DNA of 64,000 nt from Promethearchaeota archaeon (GTDB lineage: Archaea > Asgardarchaeota > Lokiarchaeia > Sigynarchaeales > SOKP01): NCBI GenBank assembly GCA_013375495.1, contig JABXKC010000007.1, positions 1 through 64,000 of the forward strand, given 5' to 3'. Within the stretch, counting starts at the first letter, position 1, and every line of letters starts with the position of its first letter. Both the position numbers and the translations under genes were made by a program. A model generated the notes under the pieces. The model searched no databases and was not told where the DNA came from. It saw only the letters and a program-made list of their open reading frames with translations. Below, piece after piece: positions 34,548-42,134 of this stretch.

Positions 34548-34717
34548 ATGGAAACTCGAATGTCCAAGAAGTTATTCACGTGGATCATAAATATTCTGTA
34601 AAAGATATGCAACAAGCTGGAAGAGAAGTAGAAATAATATCTCTTTCAAAGGCATTAAAACTGGTGTTTGAAGATAGAGTATTTATAAGTAATAATAAAA
34701 CAATAATTTTTGAGTAG
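34548..34717 (+). pseudogene. Possible small or broken ORF
   Basis: After a GGTGGA ribosome-like site at 34540-34545, an ATG at 34548 gives only 17 codons. A second frame, open from about 34549 to the stop at 34715-34717, encodes VQEVIHVDHKYSVKDM followed by EVEIISLSKALKLVFEDRVF, a protein-like stretch without an ATG at the expected place. A one-base shift joining the two frames, or a start at the inner ATG, would explain this. It lies in a 366-bp stretch with no other gene on this strand. Low certainty; it may be noise. Confidence 0.25.
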
Positions 34718-34744
34718 TAAAAATAAAATTTAGAGAGCTAATCT

Positions 34745-34834
34745 CTATTTCTTCTTTCTTTTCTTTAATATCTCAATAAAACTTTCTATTTGATAAGTAA
34801 CTTGTGCTTCGTTTAATTTTCTCGGATCGTTCAT
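34745..34834 (-). pseudogene. C-terminal fragment duplicated from a 2-hydroxyacyl-CoA dehydratase-type subunit
   Basis: This 29-codon ORF (ATG at 34834, TAG at 34745-34747) matches the last 29 residues of the 420-residue dehydratase-like subunit encoded at 36830-38092: 23 of 29 positions are identical (MNDPRKLN, QVT, QIESFIEIL, RKK shared). The two codons before the ATG also agree (Ala-Asp). The fragment begins within the stop region of the FixX-like ferredoxin gene. It is most simply a relic of tandem duplication of the operon, or of recombination that replaced most of a second subunit copy. Whether it is translated is unknown. Confidence 0.75.
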
Positions 34835-34835
34835 A

Positions 34836-35105
34836 TCAGCCCCAGTCAGTCTGATATCCTGTTCCTCCTAAAGGCCAGGTGAATATTATCGCGTCTTCTT
34901 GACAGATATACCAACAAGATGCGCACTCCATACATTTTTCTAAATTCTTTACTCTAACTTTTTTATTTACAATTTCAAAGCATCCTGCTAAACATACTTT
35001 TATACAATTCGAACATCCTATACATTTTTGATTATCAATTCTAATGAAATCTCCCGTTCCTTCAACCCACTCCACACCCGGAAATTCTTTATACATTCTA
35101 ACCAT
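34836..35105 (-). CDS. FixX-like ferredoxin, two [4Fe-4S] clusters
   Basis: A small ferredoxin of 89 residues from the ATG at 35105; a GTG at 35114 overlapping the previous stop codon (GTGA) would add three residues. The two cluster motifs are CIGCSNCIKVC (about 29-39) and CMECASCWYIC (about 58-68). The C-terminus TWPLGGTGYQTDWG is the hallmark of FixX-type ferredoxins that partner FixC/ETF-quinone oxidoreductases. It follows a FixC-like flavoprotein gene with overlap and should shuttle electrons to or from it. A duplicated dehydratase tail begins right after its stop. Confidence 0.88.
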   Translation of the reverse strand: MVRMYKEFPGVEWVEGTGDFIRIDNQKCIGCSNCIKVCLAGCFEIVNKKVRVKNLEKCMECASCWYICQEDAIIFTWPLGGTGYQTDWG

Positions 35106-35110
35106 TAAAA

Positions 35111-36778
35111 TCACTTACGTTTTCCAAAAACTTTGGGATTGGCATATTTTACAAATTTCAACATTTTTCTACTCAAGTTATTTAAAACAGGGGTTAAGAT
35201 CTTTAAAATGATTGAATAAATTGGTTCCATAAGCGGAAGTCCATTCTTCATAATAGTATTTAATGAATTGGATAATGGGATTATAAAGGAGTTCAGCAGT
35301 TTTTTCTTCTTTTTTAACGATAATATTAGAGTATCTATTAATCCTAAGAATTTCATGAATCTCAGTTCCATCTTTCTAAGTTTTTTTGAATGTGGAAAAC
35401 TAGGTTTTCGCTTCTTGGAGTAATCATAAGTCTCATATATCCAATTTTGATAATATCTGAAAAACATTTTTATCCACTTTGTTATTATTTCTGGATTCTT
35501 ATTTGCATAGGAAAGCATCATCTTAAAAAATGGTGTCATAAAATGAGTTAATGCTCCTAACCCCCATCCATTATGAATATAGTGCTTGAGTTTTTTCAGA
35601 TTATGGTCTTCTTGAGCCAATCGTAAATCAAAACGATTTCTTCCTGAAATTGACCATTGAATAATTGGATGATCCTTAATCGTTTGATCATAATGTGATA
35701 AAAACGATTTTGATATATCCTTAGCTTTGATCGCCTTAATTGCAACATTAGCACCTATTTCAGCCGAAAACCAAGCAGCAGGAACACCATCACATAATTC
35801 TGTGCTCTCTAATCCAGCCGCATCACCTATTAAGATCATGCCTGCTATATGGTTTGGCATATTACGTAGTTCTTTATTCAAACCTACATAAATCTCAAAT
35901 CCTGCCCACATCCTAGCTCGTAATTCTATGTGTGGCTCTACCATGTCCCTCCACCATGCTAATTTCTCAGTAATATTGCGATGGTATTCTTTAAAGAGTT
36001 TGGGTAAATTAGGAACATGACTATTATTTATTCGTAAGCATTGATCCTGCATAAAATGAAGAGAATTACGATATGGCCATACCATCAACCCGTTTCCATG
36101 TCCAAGAGGGGGTGCTATTCTTTGTTCATCCCAACCCCAGCACATCTTTACTGAATGACCAAAAATCTCGTCAATTTTTTCTTTTGGCATGATATAATCA
36201 TATGTGTCAGCTAAAGATATTGTCTCTGGACGATATCTTTTCCGAACTCCGGCTTTTATTGCTAGTAATCCTTTTGAACCTTCCGCATCGATGACTATTT
36301 TGCTTCTTATATGTTCTCCTTTGTCAGTTATTATTCCTATAATTTGATCCTCCTCTTTTATGACATCAATTGCAGTTGTAGACTTCTTTAATATGACACC
36401 TGCTTCAACAGCTTGTTTAACCTCCCACTCGATAAAAGGTTTACAATAGGTGTTGTATCCAAAAGCGATTATGGGTGAAAGTGGTTTAGGTACTCTAAGT
36501 GAGTCGTCAATTTCGATATCTCCCTTCTCAATATCTTTAATGATGTAATTGATTATACCGTCTGAAGGACGCTCAATTGGAGGATTCCCATCCCTAATAA
36601 AATCAGGTCCAAATATAAAACCATAAAAAGGAATGGTCAGCCCAGAAATTATTTTATCTCCTACATTTTGAGATCTTTCAAGCATTATTGTCTCCAATCC
36701 AGCCTCAGCACATATCTTCGCAGCAACTGGACCGCCAAATCCCGCTCCAACTACAATAACATCATATTCTTTATCCAT
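35111..36778 (-). CDS. FixC/geranylgeranyl-reductase-like FAD oxidoreductase
   Basis: A 555-residue flavoprotein. The N-terminal FAD motif is VVGAGFGGPVAAKICAEAGL (about 8-27), and the late FAD motif is MILIGDAAGLESTELCDGVPAAW (about 315-337). The first about 400 residues match the FixC/GGR family. The C-terminal about 150 residues are basic and helical (KMFFRYYQNWIYETYDYSKKRK) and are not part of the usual fold; they may bind membranes or partners. It is cotranscribed with dehydratase-like subunits and with a FixX-like ferredoxin, suggesting it feeds electrons to them or takes them up. Partners are inferred from gene order. Confidence 0.85.
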   Translation of the reverse strand: MDKEYDVIVVGAGFGGPVAAKICAEAGLETIMLERSQNVGDKIISGLTIPFYGFIFGPDFIRDGNPPIERPSDGIINYIIKDIEKGDIEIDDSLRVPKPLSPIIAFGYNTYCKPFIEWEVKQAVEAGVILKKSTTAIDVIKEEDQIIGIITDKGEHIRSKIVIDAEGSKGLLAIKAGVRKRYRPETISLADTYDYIMPKEKIDEIFGHSVKMCWGWDEQRIAPPLGHGNGLMVWPYRNSLHFMQDQCLRINNSHVPNLPKLFKEYHRNITEKLAWWRDMVEPHIELRARMWAGFEIYVGLNKELRNMPNHIAGMILIGDAAGLESTELCDGVPAAWFSAEIGANVAIKAIKAKDISKSFLSHYDQTIKDHPIIQWSISGRNRFDLRLAQEDHNLKKLKHYIHNGWGLGALTHFMTPFFKMMLSYANKNPEIITKWIKMFFRYYQNWIYETYDYSKKRKPSFPHSKKLRKMELRFMKFLGLIDTLILSLKKKKKLLNSFIIPLSNSLNTIMKNGLPLMEPIYSIILKILTPVLNNLSRKMLKFVKYANPKVFGKRK

Positions 36779-36829
36779 TTTTTTTATACTTCCAATGTCG
36801 GTAAAGTTAGCGTTAAAAAAATATATAAA

Positions 36830-38092
36830 TTAGGCCTTCTTTCTCTGTCGAAGAATTTCAATAAAGCTTTCAATCTGGTTCGTAACTTGCGTATCATTTA
36901 ATTTGCGAGGATCATTCATATCGGCAGTAATTACCAAGCAAGGAATATCGAAATCGTCCATTAGATGTTTCTTGAGGTCATAGAGTCCACAAGAATTGGG
37001 TCTACAAGAAAGGTTTTCGTGCAAAAGAACTCCATCAATCTTCCATTCTTCAACGGTTTCGGCAAATTTTTTTATTCGTGTTTCAAGATCATAAACGTAC
37101 CAGAAACTCATCATTAGTTCTGACATTGCTTCTATTGGTTTATTAAGGACCATTTCTTTTGTAACATCTGGATTCATATATTTGCTAAATGCGTATGTGT
37201 AAGGTTCGTAAACAATAATGGAGTTCCATCTCTCGAGTCTTCCAAAGAATTTGAGAGCGTACCAGAAGGGTATACCTTCGAACATCAATCGAAACTCTTC
37301 TTTCTGTAGAGCTCCAATCCCTGCATCCACTCTTTGTTTAGCTTCTCTATACATTCTTTTATAAAGTTTAATTGGTTCTTTTAAACCGGGCATAGTGAAG
37401 AGAGGAAACAGTCCTCCGAAAGTATCTCTCGTGGAAATAGGGCATGGAACATTTTTCCTCAAGTTATAGATATCTTGCCAAACCATGCTAAGATTCCAAG
37501 AATTCTCAGTTATTTCTCTTGCCTTCTCTTCATTATATTCATATCCCGTTACTTCTTGCATAAAATCTACAAATTCAAATAATTGCTCTGAAATATATTT
37601 CTTAAAATAGTGTAATTGTCTATTAGTTGTGTTGCTTACAACATGTGGTACATCAATAGTAAAATGAGGAACATTCATTCTTTCAGCTTGTACTTGAAAC
37701 CAATTTACGTGTGTATCGCAGATCACATCTGTAGAAAGCATAAATGTTGGTTTTCTAGTGCCTCCTTCAGTCATGCCCGCATTACTTATAACGGCCCCTA
37801 CATTTGTTTTAAAATAAGAGCATAAATCATAAGAATATCCTTGTTCTTCTGCGATTTCAATAAAGTTTTGTGATAATTTTTGTGCAGCACTAACCGTCGC
37901 ACTATTTTCTGGGAGCATGGGTTGCACACCCATAGCATAAAGCATTTCAACAGGACTTCCAGAAGTAGCCCACGCAGTTGGTTTACCATCTCTGTAAGCT
38001 TGTTCGATTGCAAGAAAGTGTCTTCCCATAATATTTTTTAATCCTTGAGTTGCGTTTAACATCTTATTATGCTTTGGTTCAGCTTTTGACAT
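36830..38092 (-). CDS. 2-hydroxyacyl-CoA dehydratase / benzoyl-CoA reductase family subunit (larger)
   Basis: A 420-residue member of the HgdB/BcrB/BcrC family, whose subunits hold [4Fe-4S] clusters and use low-potential electrons to dehydrate 2-hydroxyacyl-CoAs or reduce aromatic CoA esters. Likely cluster cysteines are in SYDLCSYFK (about 83-91), CPIST and SCRPNSCGLYDLK (about 368-380), with a further Cys in DIPCLVIT. It is upstream of the FixC-like gene by 51 bp and downstream of the smaller subunit by 10 bp. The ATP-dependent activator (HgdC/BcrAD) is absent from the window. Its last 29 codons recur downstream as a fragment. Confidence 0.85.
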   Translation of the reverse strand: MSKAEPKHNKMLNATQGLKNIMGRHFLAIEQAYRDGKPTAWATSGSPVEMLYAMGVQPMLPENSATVSAAQKLSQNFIEIAEEQGYSYDLCSYFKTNVGAVISNAGMTEGGTRKPTFMLSTDVICDTHVNWFQVQAERMNVPHFTIDVPHVVSNTTNRQLHYFKKYISEQLFEFVDFMQEVTGYEYNEEKAREITENSWNLSMVWQDIYNLRKNVPCPISTRDTFGGLFPLFTMPGLKEPIKLYKRMYREAKQRVDAGIGALQKEEFRLMFEGIPFWYALKFFGRLERWNSIIVYEPYTYAFSKYMNPDVTKEMVLNKPIEAMSELMMSFWYVYDLETRIKKFAETVEEWKIDGVLLHENLSCRPNSCGLYDLKKHLMDDFDIPCLVITADMNDPRKLNDTQVTNQIESFIEILRQRKKA

Positions 38093-38102
38093 TTTATCAC
38101 CT

Positions 38103-39140
38103 CTAAATCATTTCAGCGAATGCTGAAAATCTCGTTGATAATTGTTTATATGCTTCTCTACTATATGTTACTTCAGTAAATAAATAGGGAATCCCTAGCT
38201 CTTTAAATTTTTGTCTTAAAAAAGGATGATCGTATAAAACGGGTTCACAAAATTTATGAGCGATATTAATAACTCCATCAACATTGTATTCAGTAGCTAA
38301 TCTCTTAAGTACTTCAAATCTTTGATACGATGGAAATTTAGTTGAATGAATTGGCTTATTAATATGATACTTAGCAATATTCTTAACTGGATTTCCATTT
38401 TCCTCGACGTTGTTTACAAAATATTTAGTGCCTATTCCTAAATCATCTATGACAATTTGAAAACCTAAACTTTCGATATATCTAATAAATTCTGAATCGT
38501 CGAGATCAGAACCTGTCAACAATATCTTTTTATAATCTTTTTTAGAAAAAGGTTGTCTTGTTTTTAGGTTTTTTTGTTTGGATTTTAGAAGTTCTAAAGC
38601 TTCGTCTTTATTTAGTTGCTGAACATTTTTCACTATTCCATGGAACTCCGAGCCTGTGATAATCATTTTTTTACGATAATCAGAGATTTCTCTTAGTATT
38701 TGCCGGATTTCATTCATCTTTTCAATAGCTTCTTTTAGTTCACCTTCTGTTATTTTAATCTTAAAGTGATCTTCTAATTGTGTTATAAATTCATTGATAT
38801 CGTTAATGAAAAACTGTAAAGCAATTTCATCACGTTTTCTTGGAGAATTAAGAAAATACATAAAATCAAGATTTACACACTCTCGCCATATATCAAATTC
38901 ACGGTTCGTCCTATCGCATCCGTGCGTAGTTACTATCCCAACTACATCTTTATCCAACCCTTTAATTGCCAATTCTAACAGATTCCTAGTCCAAACACAG
39001 TGAGTTGGAGGAATGTGTTCGTTAGCTTTATCAGGCTCGATTGTGGGATCTCCAAATAATCTATAGGGTGTGAAACCTGCTGCAATAATAATTTCTTCAG
39101 GTGTATCAACGCCGCTATCAAAAATCCCTATTTTTTTCAT
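38103..39140 (-). CDS. 2-hydroxyacyl-CoA dehydratase / benzoyl-CoA reductase family subunit (smaller)
   Basis: A 345-residue partner subunit of the same family, first gene of the operon. It opens MKKIGIFDSGVDTPEEIIIAAG, like the usual N-terminus, with cysteines in IPPTHCVWTRN (about 44-54), TTHGCDRTN (about 71-79) and NIAHKFCEPVLYDH (about 293-306), candidates for cluster binding. In this family two unequal subunits form the catalytic pair. Whether the pair dehydrates a hydroxyacyl-CoA, reduces an aromatic or unsaturated CoA ester, or does something else cannot be told from the sequence. Confidence 0.83.
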   Translation of the reverse strand: MKKIGIFDSGVDTPEEIIIAAGFTPYRLFGDPTIEPDKANEHIPPTHCVWTRNLLELAIKGLDKDVVGIVTTHGCDRTNREFDIWRECVNLDFMYFLNSPRKRDEIALQFFINDINEFITQLEDHFKIKITEGELKEAIEKMNEIRQILREISDYRKKMIITGSEFHGIVKNVQQLNKDEALELLKSKQKNLKTRQPFSKKDYKKILLTGSDLDDSEFIRYIESLGFQIVIDDLGIGTKYFVNNVEENGNPVKNIAKYHINKPIHSTKFPSYQRFEVLKRLATEYNVDGVINIAHKFCEPVLYDHPFLRQKFKELGIPYLFTEVTYSREAYKQLSTRFSAFAEMI

Positions 39141-39269
39141 AATTTTTTCAAGAACTTAGATAAATAAAGAAAAATAATATTAAGCAATTAAATCCTTAGG
39201 AATAAAAAAATATTTATATTTTCCTATCATTTTATAGAATATTCTATTTGATATTACAGAGTTTTTTAA

Positions 39270-39593
39270 ATGTCGCAGCAAACAATCTCAAGAACCTTAA
39301 GTAAAGCCATTTTAAAACCAAAGGTTCGAATCAAATTAAAGATTTGGAATACCTATTTGACGGGTAAACTCGTGAAGTTCGATAATTATATGAATTTAAT
39401 TGTTGAAAACGCGAAAGAAATATATTTTGGTCGTGGTGGAAAAAGAAGTAAAGATCTTGGGACTGTTATGATAAGGGGTGCTTCTATTATTTTTATTGGG
39501 CAGGATAGAGAGAAAATTGTTTTTGCTGAGGCTGATACTGACGAAGAACTTCATGATAAATTAATGCATCGGAAAGAATCCGATGACATCTAA
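39270..39593 (+). CDS. LSm (Sm-like) RNA-binding protein
   Basis: A 107-residue LSm protein. The Sm1 motif is visible as KLKIWNTYLTGKLVKFDNYMNLIVENAKEI (about 22-51) and the Sm2 motif as GTVMIRGASIIFIG (about 64-77). Archaeal LSm proteins form heptameric rings that bind U-rich RNA and take part in RNA turnover and tRNA processing. The gene is followed 20 bp later by ribosomal protein L37e, a gene pair conserved across archaea. The acidic C-terminal tail (about 80-107) is longer than in many archaeal LSm proteins. Confidence 0.93.
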   Translation: MSQQTISRTLSKAILKPKVRIKLKIWNTYLTGKLVKFDNYMNLIVENAKEIYFGRGGKRSKDLGTVMIRGASIIFIGQDREKIVFAEADTDEELHDKLMHRKESDDI

Positions 39594-39613
39594 AAAGGAA
39601 AGAGGTTAGATAA

Positions 39614-39814
39614 ATGGGTAAAGGAACGCCGAGTAAGGGGAAAAAAAATAAAGCTGCAAGCCATAAGACGTGTAGAAGATGTGGTAGACATAGTTACCAC
39701 AGAAGAAAAAGGTTTTGTGCTCAATGCGGATTTGGAAGAACTGCTAAAATGAGACAACCAAGTTGGAGAACCAGATATAGAGCTTTTAACAAAACTAAGG
39801 GCTTTCATGCCTAG
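39614..39814 (+). CDS. rpl37e: 50S ribosomal protein L37e
   Basis: A 66-residue ribosomal protein. It opens MGKGTPSKGKKNKAASHK, with the zinc site CRRCGRHSYHRRKRFCAQCGFG (about 20-41) and the ending MRQPSWRTRYRAF, all strongly diagnostic. It binds rRNA in the large subunit. It follows LSm in the usual archaeal order. An AAGGAAAGAGGT ribosome site lies upstream of the ATG. Confidence 0.96.
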   Translation: MGKGTPSKGKKNKAASHKTCRRCGRHSYHRRKRFCAQCGFGRTAKMRQPSWRTRYRAFNKTKGFHA

Positions 39815-39981
39815 AACAAATTACATCTTGGGGTTCATACTATATTTTAAAATGAATATAAATTTGCAGTAAAAATATTCATTTCCATCAGAAACTAGTA
39901 GTTATCATATATTTTTTAAATTAAATTCTCTTTATTTGTTATATCTATTCATACTTTTATATTTTTAAAAATCTCAATAAA

Positions 39982-40356
39982 ATGATTGAAACACCAAAAA
40001 TTGACCATATTACTAGAGAATTGGATAAGTTAGAATTAGTGAACGGGATAATTGGGATTGCAATAGTAAATCGAAATGGTTTAACTATTATTTCTAGATT
40101 ACCGAGAGACATTGACAATCGCAAATTTGGTGCAATGGCAGCGACTATGTTTGAAGCAATGGAAACGGCGACAACCACATTAAAAGATGATGTCCTAAAC
40201 TTAACAGTAGAATTTGATGATTATCAATTAATTGTTTATGTTATAAACGCTGAAATTATTTTTGTATCTCTGTTAGAGGTGAATATTGACTTGGGGATTG
40301 TTCTTATTGAGATTGAAGAATGTAAAAAAATCATCCAAAAACTACTAGAGGTGTAA
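39982..40356 (+). CDS. Roadblock/LC7-domain protein
   Basis: A 124-residue Roadblock/LC7 domain. The pattern is a first helix (ITRELDKLELVNGIIGIAIVN), strands with RNGLTIISRLP, a long helix (DNRKFGAMAATMFEAMETATT) and the strands NLTVEFDDYQLIVYVIN and EIIFVSLLE, then a C-terminal helix. Such single-domain proteins regulate small GTPases or longin partners and are numerous in Asgard archaea. It is directly upstream of an E1-like gene whose ribosome site overlaps its last codons, so the two are translationally linked. The link between the two functions is unknown. Confidence 0.85.
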   Translation: MIETPKIDHITRELDKLELVNGIIGIAIVNRNGLTIISRLPRDIDNRKFGAMAATMFEAMETATTTLKDDVLNLTVEFDDYQLIVYVINAEIIFVSLLEVNIDLGIVLIEIEECKKIIQKLLEV

Positions 40357-40360
40357 GAAA

Positions 40361-41095
40361 ATTCTTACTGAGGCTCAAAAGAAAAGATATTCGAGACAGA
40401 TAATATCTCCTTATATTGGTGAGGAAGGACAAGAAAAATTATCTAAGATTAGAGTATTACAAATAGGTGCAGGAGGTTTAGGATCCCCTTTTGCTCTCTA
40501 TCTCGTTGCAGCAGGAATAAAAGAATTAACAATCATCGATAATGACACGGTTTCTATTTCTAATCTCCAACGACAGATACTTTACAGTGAATCGCAAATT
40601 GGAATGGAGAAAGTGCTTGCTGCTAATGAAAGGTTATCTACTTTAAACTCCGAAGTAGAGATTAAAATCCAGAAGGAATATGTTGATGAGAACTCAATAG
40701 AGAAGTATATTAAAAATAAAGATTTCATAGTTGACTGTAGCGATAATTTTAAAACTAAATTCTTAGTTAACAAAGTTGCGATAAATTTTGGGGTAAAGTC
40801 TATCATTGCAGGAATTAAGGACTTCTTCGGCCAAATTATAACAATTAATCCAAAAGTATCTGCTTGCTATGAATGCGTTTTCAATCAACCAAATTCAATC
40901 GAGTCTTCAGAGAGTCCCTTGCCCGTAATTGGGGTCACACCGGGGATATTAGGTACTTTAGAGGCATTAGAAGTGATTAAAACGACATTAGACTTACCTA
41001 ACTTAGAAAATAAGCTTTTAATGGTAAATCTATTAAATTTATCTTTCGATACCATTGATCTGGTACGGAATGAAAATTGTTTTTGCTCTAGGTGA
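40361..41095 (+). CDS. E1-like (MoeB/ThiF/HesA) adenylating enzyme, apparent ATT start
   Basis: A 244-residue E1-like protein if read from the ATT at 40361. The N-terminus LTEAQKKRYSRQ is the conserved MoeB/ThiF start and lies entirely before the first in-frame ATG (40604), which would cut off the nucleotide loop GAGGLGS (36-42). An in-frame stop lies 15 nt upstream of the ATT and there is no ATG/GTG/TTG in between. A GAGGTG ribosome site at 40348-40353 is 7 nt before ATT. Key residues are D60, R71 and D128, and zinc cysteines C169, C172, C240 and C242; the last pair is CxC, not CxxC. The enzyme adenylates the C-terminus of a ubiquitin-like or sulfur carrier. The ubiquitin-like gene at 48338 is a candidate partner. 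Confidence 0.85.
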   Translation: MLTEAQKKRYSRQIISPYIGEEGQEKLSKIRVLQIGAGGLGSPFALYLVAAGIKELTIIDNDTVSISNLQRQILYSESQIGMEKVLAANERLSTLNSEVEIKIQKEYVDENSIEKYIKNKDFIVDCSDNFKTKFLVNKVAINFGVKSIIAGIKDFFGQIITINPKVSACYECVFNQPNSIESSESPLPVIGVTPGILGTLEALEVIKTTLDLPNLENKLLMVNLLNLSFDTIDLVRNENCFCSR

Positions 41096-41273
41096 GGTTA
41101 ATAAATCAAACATCGTTATTAGAAGAACAAGTGAAATAAAAGTAGTCTCTGAAGTATTAATAATCGGTGAAAATAGAGTAGATATAACAAAAAATATTTC
41201 ATCAAGTGGAAATCTGGGAGCGGGAATTATAAAAATAGAAACAACAAGGAAAACAGCATTTAATCCTAGGTAG
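41070..41273 (+). CDS. Possible small protein downstream of E1-like gene
   Basis: An open frame of 67 codons overlapping the end of the E1-like gene. Its interior is strand-rich (NIVIRRTSEIKVVSEVLIIG, GAGIIKIETT) and looks more protein-like than the overlap. No good ribosome site precedes the ATG at 41070; the AGGTGAGG at 41090-41097 would serve a start further down where only non-standard codons occur. It could be a real third gene of the operon or a chance ORF. I do not recognise it. Confidence 0.35.
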   Translation: MKIVFALGEVNKSNIVIRRTSEIKVVSEVLIIGENRVDITKNISSSGNLGAGIIKIETTRKTAFNPR

Positions 41274-41501
41274 ATAACAAGCGTTATTAAAAAAGTTTTT
41301 ATGAAATTCGTTTAAATCACTCTCATTATTTTTTGCATTAATATATACAAATTTGTTAATATTTGTTAGATTTTTTTGATATATAAACATTATAAAAGAT
41401 ACTCATCTTTTCAGAAGAAAGATATTAAAACAAATTTTAATCAACCTAAGATTGAAGATTATCTAGATTTGATTATTATAAATCAAAAAAAAAGATTAAA
41501 G

Positions 41502-42050
41502 TTAAAGGGTTGAATAATCAGGATTCTTTTCAAAAAATTCTTTAAACAGTTTACCATTCTTGGCATATTCACCGGAAGTTTTTGCTCCTTCCAATTTACC
41601 TTTCTGAGGTAATTGTTTTTTGACTGCAGCGGGAACACCAGCGGCTAAAGATCTAGGCGGAATCTCTTTTCCAAGTAGAACAGCACCAGAACCTAAGACC
41701 GCTCCTTCCCCCATTTTTGACCTATGCAACACATTAGCACCTATTCCAACCAAACACCCATTTCCAATGGTACAGGGACCATGTATCATCGCATGATGTC
41801 CAATAATACAATTGTCACCTATGTCCACTGTAGATCCTACCATGTTGTGAATGGAAACATTCTCTTGAATACTTGTATTCCTTCCTACATTTATCGCGCC
41901 CCAATCTCCTCTTAACACAGCTCCAAACCATATATTACTTCCTTCCCCGATTGTAACATCACCAATAATCGTTGCTGTTGGCGCTATAAAAACGGATTCA
42001 TGAATTTGGGGTTCTTTGCCTGTTCTGGGGCTAGGCATGATTAATGGCAT
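41502..42050 (-). CDS. Gamma-carbonic anhydrase family protein (left-handed beta-helix)
   Basis: A 182-residue hexapeptide-repeat protein. Repeats such as IAPTATIIGDVTIGEG and ALRGDWGAINVG-like turns build a left-handed beta helix, and the zinc ligands of the gamma-carbonic anhydrase/PaaY group are in SIHNM (about 70-74) and GHHAMIHG (about 86-93). Members hydrate CO2 or act as thioesterase-like CoA enzymes; many archaeal copies are of unproven function. It is a single gene with a 228-bp AT-rich spacer upstream on its left side in which I see nothing else. Confidence 0.88.
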   Translation of the reverse strand: MPLIMPSPRTGKEPQIHESVFIAPTATIIGDVTIGEGSNIWFGAVLRGDWGAINVGRNTSIQENVSIHNMVGSTVDIGDNCIIGHHAMIHGPCTIGNGCLVGIGANVLHRSKMGEGAVLGSGAVLLGKEIPPRSLAAGVPAAVKKQLPQKGKLEGAKTSGEYAKNGKLFKEFFEKNPDYSTL

Positions 42051-42134
42051 AATATTTTCTTAAACAATTTGTTTTTTGAAAATGAAAAATTAAAGAAATA
42101 ATAATAAGCTTTTTGTATAAAAAAAAAAAGGATA

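Noticed and set aside
40604..41095. E1-like gene starting at the first ATG (163 residues)
   Set aside because: This drops the conserved N-terminus and the GAGGLGS nucleotide loop, both encoded in frame just upstream after a ribosome site.
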